Below the pieces are notes generated by a model. That model saw only the letters and a program-made list of their open reading frames with translations. It was not told the origin of the DNA and did no database searches. Made by a program: the position numbers and the translations under genes. Below, piece after piece: positions 56,541-64,000 of a stretch of DNA of 64,000 bases (its first letter is position 1; the number at the start of each line of letters is the position of its first letter). Source of the DNA: Flavobacteriales bacterium (lineage in GTDB: Bacteria; Bacteroidota; Bacteroidia; Flavobacteriales_F; PHOS-HE28); assembly GCA_016717225.1 (NCBI GenBank), contig JADKGB010000033.1, forward strand, positions 1-64,000, in the 5' to 3' direction.

Positions 56541-57962
56541 CTACTGTGCCCACTTCTGGTTGCTGATCATCAGCGCTTCCTGCACGGTGACCCGATCCCC
56601 ATTGTTATAGGCCGTAACAAAAGGGCCAGGGAAGTTGTTGCCACCATTCACATACGATTGGCGCTGATCACGAGCAGAACGGTATTCGCCAAAGCGACCG
56701 GTCACATACTTGATCCAACCCTCATGGCGCTCGATGCTGAAATCACCCGAATAATTGTGGCGTTCCGCGAAATACGCTGCCCCCACTTCGCGGTGGGCGG
56801 CAGAGATCTGCACCTTGTAGGTAACCCCGGTTTCGGGTGCGGGTACACGGTTGGTGTTGACCTTGCCCTGCGTTTGAGCAGTGGTAGCGGCTTGGTTGTT
56901 TCCTGATGCTGTTTCTGTTACATCGGTCTTGATCGGATCCGGCGTGGGAACCACTTCGGGGATCGTAGCAATCGCTTGTTGGGATTCCAAAGCCTTTGGA
57001 CCCGTGTAGAATTTGGTGCTACCAAGAATGGCCTTCTGTGTCTCGTCGTTCAGCAGATATCCGAATTCGCCGTTCACGGTATGTTCTTCATCCGAGGCAG
57101 TGGTCTGGCGAAGCTTGTATACCACTTTCAATTCATTGGAGGCAGGGAGATTCAGCCATACGAATTTCACGATGCGATCCTGTGCGGTGAAAATGGCTTC
57201 GCTGCTGGTTTTTTCCAATGCTGTGAATCCAATGGGGATCGTTTCCTGCAATTTTCCGAAGCCGCGGATCGCGCCTTTGTTCACGGTTACTTCCACAAGC
57301 ATTTCAGTCTCTGTGATCGCACTGATCGAACGTGTTCCAGTAACACCCCCCGCGCCCTGCTGCGGCGCGATCCCGGCCATCGGGGTTACGATGGTCGTAT
57401 TGAGTGCGGGCGCACCAGCCCCGGCAGAACTCACATCATTGGTGTTGTCCAGAACAGGTTGAAGGGCCACGGGGTTTTCCGGTGCTTGTATAACAGGCGA
57501 TAGATCCGGTACGGTACTTTGATCCTGCGCAACCGTTCCGCCAGAAATGGTGATCGTCGTGCTGGGCAGTTCCTCCGTCTTGCGTTCGTTGTCTTCGATG
57601 TAGGAGAACTTGCCGTTAACCGGAAGACTTCCGATCGCGTTGGCAGCAGCGCTCAGTGTGTAGCTCACTTTGAACTGGGGCTGGGTTGGCAAGGCCATCC
57701 AGATGAATTTCAACTTGCCATCGGCAAAGGTGAAGGATGCCCCTTTTGTTTCGATGGCCGTCGCGCTGAGACCTTCGGGAAGATCGATCTGGAGTTTCGC
57801 GAAGCCGCTCAACTGTCCTTTATCGATCGTAACGGTCACCTTTACTTCAGTGCCAGCCTGCATGGTAGAGGGCGTTTCGTGAGTGATCATCACATCGGTG
57901 AGAAAGAACGCACGAAAAAGAAAGAGGCCAGCGAGATTGAACAGGGTGATGAATTTCAGCAT
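56541..57962 (-). CDS. Secreted protein with two cohesin-like domains and C-terminal SPOR domain
   Basis: A 473-residue protein with a hydrophobic N-terminus (MLKFITLFNLAGLFLFRAFF). Two homologous beta domains at about 30-150 and 215-330 share the pattern VTVTIDKGQLSGFAKLQIDL / VEVTVNKGAIRGFGKLQETI followed by LKFIWMALPTQPQFKVSYTL / VKFVWLNLPASNELKVVYKL. A Pro/Thr/Gln-rich linker leads to a SPOR-like C-terminus (VTYKVQISAAHREVGAAYFA, WIKYVTGRFGEYRSARDQRQ). The SPOR part suggests peptidoglycan binding. It lies upstream of the barrel/SPOR gene on the same strand, 64 bases away, and the two are probably cotranscribed. Confidence 0.75.
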   Translation of the reverse strand: MLKFITLFNLAGLFLFRAFFLTDVMITHETPSTMQAGTEVKVTVTIDKGQLSGFAKLQIDLPEGLSATAIETKGASFTFADGKLKFIWMALPTQPQFKVSYTLSAAANAIGSLPVNGKFSYIEDNERKTEELPSTTITISGGTVAQDQSTVPDLSPVIQAPENPVALQPVLDNTNDVSSAGAGAPALNTTIVTPMAGIAPQQGAGGVTGTRSISAITETEMLVEVTVNKGAIRGFGKLQETIPIGFTALEKTSSEAIFTAQDRIVKFVWLNLPASNELKVVYKLRQTTASDEEHTVNGEFGYLLNDETQKAILGSTKFYTGPKALESQQAIATIPEVVPTPDPIKTDVTETASGNNQAATTAQTQGKVNTNRVPAPETGVTYKVQISAAHREVGAAYFAERHNYSGDFSIERHEGWIKYVTGRFGEYRSARDQRQSYVNGGNNFPGPFVTAYNNGDRVTVQEALMISNQKWAQ

Positions 57963-58238
57963 GATCTACAACTTAAGGCGAGCCTGTTTGAAGACAGATG
58001 GTATACTCGTTTGATTGTGTTGGCGAAACTATCCCGACCCTGCGCGGGATGTGGCCAACACGCGAAGCGATCTACCAACAGGTGCGTGTGGACATGTAGA
58101 GCGATCGGCCAGGATGGAAGTAGAGCGAACGAAGCGCTCGCACCACACACATCATCAGATCCAACGAACCATAGATCCTGTTCACCGAAAGTTCACAGGT
58201 GATCATCGGGACCATGGATGGAAAGAGTCGGCTATGCC

Positions 58239-59405
58239 CTATCTCCCTTCGTCACGGAAGAAGTCCAGTGTATGCAGATCAACGAGATGCACCTCAGCGA
58301 AATAGTGATGCAGAATTTCCGTGAAAGGGAGCCCCGCACGAGCCATACACATCGCGCCTTCCTGACAGAGACCAACTCCGTGCCCGAATCCGCGACCGTC
58401 GAAGACCACATCATCCCCGTTGGGCCAAATGGTGAAGTAGGCGGAATTGAATTTCATGTCAGTGCGCACTTGTTCCAACGGAATAAGTGGTGAAGCGCCG
58501 TCGATATACATGGATCGACAGGTGGGATCGAAGGTGGTCACCGCGCGAACGGAAGCCGTATCACTGGTATTCAACTTGTACGTGCGGTGGAGATAGTCGA
58601 GCCATTTCGAACGAGGCATCGTCTTATGCCACGTGGCGTGTGGCGAGCGGAGGCAAAAGGTGTCCATCGCACTTACCAGATAGGCCTCCGGCCTGCTCCA
58701 TACATCTTCAGCGTTCATTGTTTCGCCACCACAATTGCTATGGAACGTGGCGTGGATAAGTCGGATATCAGCATCCACCACCACCATGTCGGCAGTGGCT
58801 GCTACAGCTTGTGAGACAGTATCGAGTTTGCACACGCCTTTGTACACCTGGCAATGGGTGCCATCGCAAACGTTGAAACCATCCGGCAGATGTTTTCTGA
58901 TGTTGGTGATGGCATAGGTCCTGCAACTCACCGCCTGCAACTTGTAATACTCCAACCCCTTGTGATCACCGGCTTCGCTTTGCACCACACCTGCGACATA
59001 TTCCTCGATGGGTACATTGTTCACCAGGAGAAGGGATCCGCCCGATCGGCTGACCTCTATGGAACCCGAGTAGTCGCGTTCGATCTTCACTTTCCCCAAG
59101 GTGCTTACACGCACAGTGCCGTGTCCACTCGTTCGAACGGAGATGGATCGGGATACGTTGAAGACACGTGAAAGTGACTTGGCTGTGAGCAGACCACCGG
59201 CAACTGAAATACGCAAACCATCTTTTGCGCTCAGCTCACCGGCGCGCTGTCCATCCACAAGAACAACAAGTGGGCTTTGCGTGCTCAGAACAAGCACTTG
59301 GTCCTGTTCTGCTGATCGAAGAATGCCGACTGCGACATCCTTCTGCTGGGTCTTCGCCACAGCTGCTGAGAACAGAAAAAAACAGATGACAAAAATGCGG
59401 AACAT
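58239..59405 (-). CDS. SpoIID/LytB domain protein
   Basis: A 388-residue protein with signal peptide MFRIFVICFFLFSAAVAKTQ. The SpoIID/LytB domain covers about 125-385: VNNVPIEEYVAGVVQSEAG, YYKLQAVSCRTYAITNIRKH, CDGTHCQVYKG, FHSNCGGETMNAEDVW, and the highly conserved GRGFGHGVGLCQEGAMCMAR. In sporulating Firmicutes SpoIID is a lytic transglycosylase acting on denuded glycan; homologues in Gram-negatives are assumed to share this. It lies 58 bases downstream of lpxB on the same strand. Confidence 0.9.
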   Translation of the reverse strand: MFRIFVICFFLFSAAVAKTQQKDVAVGILRSAEQDQVLVLSTQSPLVVLVDGQRAGELSAKDGLRISVAGGLLTAKSLSRVFNVSRSISVRTSGHGTVRVSTLGKVKIERDYSGSIEVSRSGGSLLLVNNVPIEEYVAGVVQSEAGDHKGLEYYKLQAVSCRTYAITNIRKHLPDGFNVCDGTHCQVYKGVCKLDTVSQAVAATADMVVVDADIRLIHATFHSNCGGETMNAEDVWSRPEAYLVSAMDTFCLRSPHATWHKTMPRSKWLDYLHRTYKLNTSDTASVRAVTTFDPTCRSMYIDGASPLIPLEQVRTDMKFNSAYFTIWPNGDDVVFDGRGFGHGVGLCQEGAMCMARAGLPFTEILHHYFAEVHLVDLHTLDFFRDEGR

Positions 59406-59436
59406 GGTCTCTTATTCCGGTTCTGCCGGGGCGCGG

Positions 59437-59444
59437 CAAAAGTA
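59437..59444 (-). promoter_or_regulatory. Bacteroidota -7 element (TACTTTTG)
   Basis: The minus strand reads TACTTTTGCCG 32 bases before the SpoIID/LytB start, the same octamer and flank as at 12644. It lies in the short gap after lpxB, giving the gene its own promoter. Confidence 0.4.
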
Positions 59445-59463
59445 CCTTGACCGGGGACGGACC

Positions 59464-60570
59464 TTAGAGCGGAACTTCCGGACTTTTCCACACCAGCTCG
59501 GCAGTTCGTGCTGATGCACCGGGCCCACCCAGCTTTTCACGAAGCGATCCAAGGTCCGATATCATGCGCGAACGATGATCGGTATTGTTGAGCAAACGGT
59601 CGAGTTCGAAACGGATATGCTCGGCATTCATGTCCTTCTGTACCAATTCGCGCACTACTTCACGCCCCATGATCAAGTTCACGAGCGAAATGAACTTCAC
59701 TTTCACGAGCCTGCGTGCGAGCCAGACGTTGATCGCGCCTCCGCTGTAGCAAACCACTTCCGGCACGCCGAACAATGCGGTTTCCAGTGTGGCAGTTCCG
59801 CTCGTGACCACAGCCGCTTTTGCTGAACGGAGCACGCTGTACGTGCCCCCGGTAACGACTTCCACAGAAGCAATGCCGATGATATCCTTATAGAACGCCT
59901 CGGGAATGGAAGGCGCAGCGGCCACGACGAACCGCTCCTGCGGGAAGTGCTTTGCAGCCTCGAGCATGACCGGAAGCATTCGGCTGATCTCTTGTGCCCG
60001 GCTGCCCGGGAGCAAGGCGATCACCCCTTTCTTGATCGGGTCCGAGAGATCCGAGGATTGAGCCGCGATCTCGTCCAATAGCGGATGTCCTACGAAATCC
60101 ACGTGAAGGCCACGTTCGGCGTACCATTCTTTCTCGAAAGGCAGGATCACGATCATTCGATCCACCGCACGCTTCACCGTGGCAATACGGTTCTCCTTCC
60201 AAGCCCACAATTGGGGGCTTATGTAATAGACCACTCGAATGCCTTGCTTGTGCGCCCAATCCGCGATGCGCAAGTTGAATCCGGGATAGTCGATAAGGAT
60301 CAAGACGTCCGGTTCGAAGGCCTGGATCTGCTCTTTGCAAAGTGAGATGTTGCGCAGGATCGTGCGCAAGTTCATGACCACTTGTGTGAAGCCCATGAAC
60401 GCGAGTTCGCGATAATGCTTCATCACTTCCGCGCCTTGTTCGGCCATGCGATCGCCACCCCATGCTTGTATGGTAAGCGTTGGGTCCTTCTTCAGCAACT
60501 CCTTCAGCAGGTTGCTTCCGTGAAGGTCTCCACTTGCCTCACCGGCGATCACAAAAGCTCTCTTCCCCAT
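59464..60570 (-). CDS. lpxB: Lipid-A-disaccharide synthase
   Basis: A 368-residue glycosyltransferase (GT19) of normal length. Motifs are FVIAGEASGDLHGSNLLKEL, QAWGGDRMAEQGAEV, RELAFMGFTQVV, LILIDYPGFNLRIADWAHKQ, VYYISPQLWAWKENR, VDFVGHPLLDEI, ALLPGSRAQEISRMLP, and near the C-terminus VTSGTATLETALFGVPEVVC. It condenses UDP-diacylglucosamine with lipid X to give the lipid A disaccharide at the inner membrane. Its start overlaps the end of the small membrane protein gene by 22 bases, and that gene overlaps surE, so the order surE - membrane protein - lpxB is one operon. Confidence 0.96.
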   Translation of the reverse strand: MGKRAFVIAGEASGDLHGSNLLKELLKKDPTLTIQAWGGDRMAEQGAEVMKHYRELAFMGFTQVVMNLRTILRNISLCKEQIQAFEPDVLILIDYPGFNLRIADWAHKQGIRVVYYISPQLWAWKENRIATVKRAVDRMIVILPFEKEWYAERGLHVDFVGHPLLDEIAAQSSDLSDPIKKGVIALLPGSRAQEISRMLPVMLEAAKHFPQERFVVAAAPSIPEAFYKDIIGIASVEVVTGGTYSVLRSAKAAVVTSGTATLETALFGVPEVVCYSGGAINVWLARRLVKVKFISLVNLIMGREVVRELVQKDMNAEHIRFELDRLLNNTDHRSRMISDLGSLREKLGGPGASARTAELVWKSPEVPL

Positions 60571-60869
60571 AATACTATAAAGACCACGATCAGTATGCCG
60601 TAGAGGAACATGGCAGCAATAACACCGCGCATGGCTTTGTACAGGGAGGATCGATCAAGCAAAAAGAAAAGGCCGACATCAGCGAAAAGACTGATCGATA
60701 GCACTGGGGCCAAGTTGCGTTTGAGGCCGAAGATCATGTCCATTACAAAGTAGCGAAGGGACATATCGGAGCGAACGAGACCGGTTATGAGGAAGCAGTA
60801 AAGCATGAAGCCAACGGCCGGGGCAATAAGACCCAGAAGAAGTCCGACAAGGAAATGATCAACGCGCAT
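60549..60869 (-). CDS. Small three-helix membrane protein between surE and lpxB
   Basis: A 106-residue protein with three hydrophobic helices: FLVGLLLGLIAPAVGFMLYC, LAPVLSISLFADVGLFFLLD and AAMFLYGILIVVFIVLWG. No family motif is recognised. It overlaps surE by 11 bases at its start and lpxB by 22 bases at its end, so translation of all three is likely linked. The conserved position suggests a link to lipid A or envelope assembly, but this is inference only. Confidence 0.75.
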   Translation of the reverse strand: MRVDHFLVGLLLGLIAPAVGFMLYCFLITGLVRSDMSLRYFVMDMIFGLKRNLAPVLSISLFADVGLFFLLDRSSLYKAMRGVIAAMFLYGILIVVFIVLWGRELL

Positions 60870-61632
60870 GGTCCCATGTGTTCAGTTCGGCGATGGCATG
60901 GTGGGCTGTCATGTCGAACTGTACGGGTACTACACTGGCGTATCCGTTGTTCACGGCCCATACATCCGTATCCTCACCATGGTCCAAGTCCTTGAAGCGG
61001 CCACGCAGCCAGAAGTAGTCCTTCCCCATGGGGTCTTTGCGCGCCTCGAAATCATCTTCCCAGAAACCCCATGCCTGGCGGCAAACACGAAGGCCTTTCA
61101 ATGGAACTTCAGATGCGCGCGGCACGTTCACGTTCAAGCAGGTGCCTTTGGCCAGACCTTTTTCCAGAACATTGGAAACCACTGAACGAATGATGGGCTG
61201 CACGTGCGCAAAATCCGCATGAACGTCGTGGTCCATGAGCGAGAAACCAATGCTCGGAATGCCTTCCATGGCGCCTTCCACTGCCGCGCTCATGGTGCCA
61301 CTGTACAACACGTTGATGCTGATGTTGCTGCCATGATTAACACCGCTAACGAGCAGGGCGGGCCTTCCTTTGATAATATGGTAAACAGCAAGTTTCACGC
61401 AATCCACCGGCGTGCCGCTACAACTGTAGGCTTCCACACCATCCATCATTTCCACCTTGTTCAGCCGCAGGTAATCATGGATCGTGATCGCATGCCCCAT
61501 GGCACTTTGCGGTTTATCCGGAGCCACCACGATCACCCGGCCGAACGCCTTCATCTCTTGCGTCAGCGTGCGGATGCCGGGCGCAGTAATGCCGTCGTCG
61601 TTGGTAACGAGAATAAGAGGTTGTTCTTTCAT
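60859..61632 (-). CDS. surE: 5'/3'-nucleotidase SurE
   Basis: A 257-residue protein of typical length. Motifs: LILVTNDDGITAPGIRTLTQ (metal-binding Asp pair), VVAPDKPQSAMGHAIT, YSCSGTPVDCVKLAVYHI, LLVSGVNHGSNISINVLYSG with the catalytic Asn, and AVEGAMEGIPSIGFSL. It hydrolyses nucleoside 5'- and 3'-monophosphates. It is the first gene of the surE - membrane protein - lpxB operon and is divergent from the RidA gene. Confidence 0.95.
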   Translation of the reverse strand: MKEQPLILVTNDDGITAPGIRTLTQEMKAFGRVIVVAPDKPQSAMGHAITIHDYLRLNKVEMMDGVEAYSCSGTPVDCVKLAVYHIIKGRPALLVSGVNHGSNISINVLYSGTMSAAVEGAMEGIPSIGFSLMDHDVHADFAHVQPIIRSVVSNVLEKGLAKGTCLNVNVPRASEVPLKGLRVCRQAWGFWEDDFEARKDPMGKDYFWLRGRFKDLDHGEDTDVWAVNNGYASVVPVQFDMTAHHAIAELNTWDHAR

Positions 61633-61729
61633 TGGTGCGCGAAACTACACGACCGCACTCGGTAGCGAACGACATCTGTTTTTCCGTTGATCTCTTCGTC
61701 CGTGCGTCACTTCTTCTGTTCTTTGTGCG

Positions 61730-62113
61730 ATGAAGAAGAACCCGATCCACCCAGCTGGTGCAGCCAAGCCTTTAGCCCCGTATACCCCAGCGATCGAACA
61801 GAATGGCGTGCTGTATCTCAGCGGTCAGATCGCGCTGAAGGGTGATACCGGCGAACTGGTCATGGGCTCGATCGAGGAAGAGACCACCCAAGTGATGGAG
61901 AATATCGGACTTCTCTTGCGGGCAGCGGGCTTGGGCTTCGATGACCTGGTGAAGATGACCGTTCTTCTGAGCGACATGTCGTTGTATGGCGCTGTGAATG
62001 CGGTCTACGGCTCGTACTTCAAGGAGGTCCCTCCAGCGCGTGAGGCCTACGCTGTGAAAGGTCTACCGCGTGGAGTGAATGTCGAGATCAGTGGCATTGC
62101 TGTGAAGTCGTAG
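61730..62113 (+). CDS. ridA: RidA family enamine/imine deaminase
   Basis: A 127-residue protein of standard length. Motifs: PAGAAKPLAPYTPAIEQNGV, LYLSGQIALKGDTGELV, TTQVMENIGLLLRAAGLGFD, LVKMTVLLSDMSLYGAVNAV and the catalytic Arg in VPPAREAYAVKGLPRGVNVE. RidA hydrolyses reactive enamines or imines such as 2-aminoacrylate formed by PLP enzymes. A TTCTTTG sequence sits 7 bases before the ATG, hinting at a near-leaderless message. The AG of its TAG stop belongs to the inverted repeat of the adjacent MITE-like element. Confidence 0.94.
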   Translation: MKKNPIHPAGAAKPLAPYTPAIEQNGVLYLSGQIALKGDTGELVMGSIEEETTQVMENIGLLLRAAGLGFDDLVKMTVLLSDMSLYGAVNAVYGSYFKEVPPAREAYAVKGLPRGVNVEISGIAVKS

Positions 62114-62276
62114 AGCCTGTTTACGATCTCTTCAAATGCGCTCTCCGGCCTCTTTTCCGCCGATGCTTCGCCGGAAAATGTTCCCGTAGACACCGCTACG
62201 CGAACATTTTCCGACTTCGCCTCGACAAAAAAAATAGTCTCGGAGCCCATCATTCAAGAGATCATAAACAGGCTCT
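62112..62276. mobile_element. MITE-like element, 165 bp, 21-bp terminal inverted repeats
   Basis: The left end, AGAGCCTGTTTACGATCTCT (62112-62131, plus T), and the right end read on the other strand (62276-62256) differ at one position (TTTAC versus TTTAT). Inside there is a long hairpin: CGGAAAATGTTC (62172-62183) with GAACATTTTCCG (62202-62213), extended inward by CGTAG/CTACG. No gene fits. GAGCC-type ends recall IS5-related elements, but a target-site duplication is not clear. Confidence 0.7.
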
Positions 62277-62296
62277 TAGACCGCTCGCAAGCGGCC

Positions 62297-62770
62297 TCAT
62301 AGGACTTTCAGGACCTTCAACTGCGACCAATACAAATAGCACCACATTACGGCGGTGATCAGACCCAGGCCACTGAACATGGCTTGGCCGCCAATGAGCA
62401 TGGGCAGCAGAATGCCAAGTAATTGGGCTGTCGTATAGATGTGGAACCCATCGCCCTTGAGCTTCCACATGCGCAGCACCCCGATAAACCTTGCCAACGT
62501 GCGCAAGGCCAACACGAGCATTATCCATACACCATTCTCACGGAGCGATTCCGCCACTGTGAGCATTTGTTCCAGTTGCCCAGTTTGCAACAGGCCATAT
62601 GTGCTTGTGCGCAGTAATGCTTCCACCTCTTCCGGTGTCATTCGGCTCAAGAGGGCAGTGGAGAAAATGCCCAAGAAGTACACCGGGAACATCACGCCTT
62701 GGTTCGCAAAGCTGAACAGGCACAGGCGGGTAAGCGCAGATGAGCGGGTGGGCGAGGTGGCAGGTTCCAT
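62297..62770 (-). CDS. Multi-pass membrane protein, paralogue of the downstream-oriented neighbour
   Basis: A 157-residue protein from ATG 62770. Four hydrophobic helices are visible: LTRLCLFSFANQGVMFPVYF, ENGVWIMLVLALRTLARFIG, YTTAQLLGILLPMLIGGQA and FSGLGLITAVMWCYLYW. The segment LIGVLRMWKLKGDGFHIYTT resembles GVWMMWNLKKNGFYLYTLAT of the next gene, so the two are tandem paralogues. The preceding gene's terminator lies between them. No function is known. Confidence 0.72.
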   Translation of the reverse strand: MEPATSPTRSSALTRLCLFSFANQGVMFPVYFLGIFSTALLSRMTPEEVEALLRTSTYGLLQTGQLEQMLTVAESLRENGVWIMLVLALRTLARFIGVLRMWKLKGDGFHIYTTAQLLGILLPMLIGGQAMFSGLGLITAVMWCYLYWSQLKVLKVL

Positions 62771-62808
62771 TTGGCCGCGAAGAAAGGGTGTGGAAGTTCG
62801 AGAAATGA

Positions 62809-62836
62809 AAAAGCCCCCGGATGGCCGGGGGCTTTT
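62809..62836 (-). terminator. Hairpin terminator
   Basis: AAAAGCCCCCGG (62809-62820) and CCGGGGGCTTTT (62825-62836) form a perfect 12-bp stem with an ATGG loop after the stop of the 166-residue membrane protein; the T run serves both strands. Confidence 0.9.
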
Positions 62837-62853
62837 CGATCGGATCAATTGAT

Positions 62854-63354
62854 TCAAGCCATATGCTTCAAGTTCATCCCATACAGGATGATGAAGACAA
62901 CGCCTATCAAACCGCCAACGCCTACGGAAAGGATCGATACCAGATTGACCCCTAGGAAGATCAAGGGCACGAGCAAGCCGCCGATCGTGGCAAGCGTATA
63001 GAGGTAGAATCCGTTCTTCTTGAGATTCCACATCATCCAAACACCCAGCAGGCTGATAATGGCCAGAACGATGTTCGAGATACCGATCTGCTTGGCATTG
63101 GCCGCAGCCTTCATGGCCACGTCCGCTGCGGCGTCCATCATGGATCCCGCAACTCCTGAGGCGGCATCGTCGCCCATTTGCGCTTTGGCTTCCTCCATTT
63201 GGGTGGACATTTCCGAAAGTGCTTCAGTTCCGGCACCAGCACTCATGTTCATGACCCCGCCAATGATGCCCCAAGCACCGCCGATGAAGCTAAGGATGCA
63301 CAGAACCGTAAGGAAAGTTGGGCGCTTACTGGCGCCAGTGTTCATGTCCGTCAT
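62854..63354 (-). CDS. Multi-pass membrane protein
   Basis: A 166-residue protein with four predicted helices: LTVLCILSFIGGAWGIIGGV, SNIVLAIISLLGVWMMW, LATIGGLLVPLIFLGVNLVS and GVGGLIGVVFIILYGMNL. A soluble Met/Ala-rich segment (about 45-90: EMSTQMEEAKAQMGDDAASG) lies between helices 1 and 2. It is a paralogue of the following 157-residue protein. A TACTTTTC element lies 24 bases before the start. Function unknown; the family is common in Flavobacteriia. Confidence 0.78.
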   Translation of the reverse strand: MTDMNTGASKRPTFLTVLCILSFIGGAWGIIGGVMNMSAGAGTEALSEMSTQMEEAKAQMGDDAASGVAGSMMDAAADVAMKAAANAKQIGISNIVLAIISLLGVWMMWNLKKNGFYLYTLATIGGLLVPLIFLGVNLVSILSVGVGGLIGVVFIILYGMNLKHMA

Positions 63355-63506
63355 TTTTTTTGGTTAATGGTGTGAGCGAAAAGTAGCAGGGCTTCCTCTC
63401 CAGCGGCATTTCTCCGGATCAGCTTATCAACCATGTTCCGTTCGATCCCTGGCCATTTGTTCGATCGGTTCTTATCGGTTAGCCTTGTCACGCGTAAACC
63501 GAGAAC

Positions 63507-63809
63507 ATGGAAACCATTGGCACGAATGCACGACCAAAAAATTGGCTCGTTGAATCGATTTTGGTCACCTTGTTCTGTTGCTTGCCACTTGGCATCGTTG
63601 GCATTGTGAACGCAGCCAATGTGAACTCCCGATTTGATGCAGGTGATCTCGCCGGTGCGGATCGTGCTAGCAAGGAAGCAGGTCGTTGGACCAAGATCGG
63701 TTTCTGGGTAGGCCTGGGGCTCAATTTGCTCGTAATTCTTGCTTGGGTTCTTATGGTGTTCGTATTTGTGGGCGTTGCGGCAGCTGCCGCCGGTGCTGAG
63801 CACAATTGA
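63507..63809 (+). CDS. CD225/dispanin family membrane protein
   Basis: A 100-residue protein with the CD225 plan. A first re-entrant/TM helix with cysteines (NWLVESILVTLFCCLPLGIV) is followed by GIVNAANVNSRFDAGDLAGA, DRASKEAGRWTKIGFWVGLG and a second TM helix (NLLVILAWVLMVFVFVGVAA). The family includes eukaryotic IFITM proteins and many short bacterial proteins of unknown function. A DUF2752 gene follows after 16 bases, a pairing often seen in this phylum. Confidence 0.9.
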   Translation: METIGTNARPKNWLVESILVTLFCCLPLGIVGIVNAANVNSRFDAGDLAGADRASKEAGRWTKIGFWVGLGLNLLVILAWVLMVFVFVGVAAAAAGAEHN

Positions 63810-63825
63810 AGCCAGTTCCTTCCTC

Positions 63826-64000
63826 ATGAACTGGCGAACGTTTACTGTGCTGGTCGCAGCGACTGTGCTTGCGTGCATTTTTTATTCCTTCGATCCTTCG
63901 CAAGGTGGATTCCTTGCCTGCCCGTTCCATTACTTCACGGGCCTGCTCTGCCCCGGTTGTGGCTCGCAACGTGGGTTGCATGATCTGCTTCACGGACGAT
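63826..64000 (+). CDS. DUF2752 membrane protein (partial, runs off the window)
   Basis: The first 58 residues are present, from ATG 63826. A TM helix (FTVLVAATVLACIFYSF) precedes the DUF2752 signature CPFHYFTGLLCPGCGSQRGL with its CPGCG motif. The gene is just downstream of the CD225 gene and is cut by the window edge. Function unknown. Confidence 0.88.
   Translation, partial: MNWRTFTVLVAATVLACIFYSFDPSQGGFLACPFHYFTGLLCPGCGSQRGLHDLLHGR

Noticed and set aside
57963..58238. Possible second MITE end (GAGCCTGTTTG near 57980)
   Set aside because: Only 11 bases match the element at 62.1 kb and no inverted partner was found in the 276-base gap.

Overview
The window looks like a chromosomal segment from a Bacteroidota bacterium, probably Flavobacteriales-like and fairly GC-rich for that phylum (judged by eye, not counted). 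The evidence is the set of type IX secretion (T9SS) cargo proteins with C-terminal sorting tails, HYR/SBBP and ELWxxDGT surface proteins, an S46 dipeptidyl-peptidase, a LytS/LytTR pair, a Bacteroidota-type LptD next to an Amidase_3/MCE operon, few Shine-Dalgarno sites, and repeated TACTTTTG-type -7 boxes. No rRNA, tRNA, CRISPR array, prophage or replication origin was recognised.

Layout. 0-9.3 kb: a giant HYR adhesin (broken at the left edge), an ECF sigma factor coupled to a small membrane protein, and two surface proteins. 9.4-34.6 kb: mostly intact housekeeping and envelope genes: S46 and S41 peptidases, pterin dehydratase, DUF1573, PBP1C, a secreted PPAD-like deiminase, MltF, AcpH, a LytS/LytTR two-component pair, LptD, then an operon amidase-MlaD-FeS protein-HAD-FeS/CCG protein, and a tricorn-like protease. 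34.7-48 kb: an accessory, rearranged zone with two tandem CotH-like genes, a small Fn3 protein, a 22-bp repeat array, an XRE regulator with palindromes upstream, a RAYT remnant, a REP-bracketed RAYT transposase inserted in a gene, and M23, outer-membrane and T9SS genes broken by many frameshifts. 47.9-53.6 kb: an alpha-2-macroglobulin lipoprotein. 53.7-64 kb: SPOR-domain envelope proteins, SpoIID/LytB, lpxB, surE, RidA, a MITE-like element, and CD225 and DUF2752 membrane proteins.

How genes work together. Much of the window serves the envelope: PBP1C, MltF, Amidase_3, SpoIID/LytB and M23 act on peptidoglycan; LptD and LpxB on lipopolysaccharide; MlaD on lipids; A2M and proteases on periplasmic protein turnover; and several T9SS substrates go to the surface. 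The most unusual parts are the small mobile or repeat elements. One inverted-repeat element at 30.95-31.36 kb supplies the stop codons of both convergent neighbours. One MITE-like element overlaps the RidA stop. The third is the Fn3 / 22-bp array / XRE module.

Caution: most frameshifts that could be placed exactly fall in homopolymers, so broken genes here may reflect consensus errors rather than true decay.
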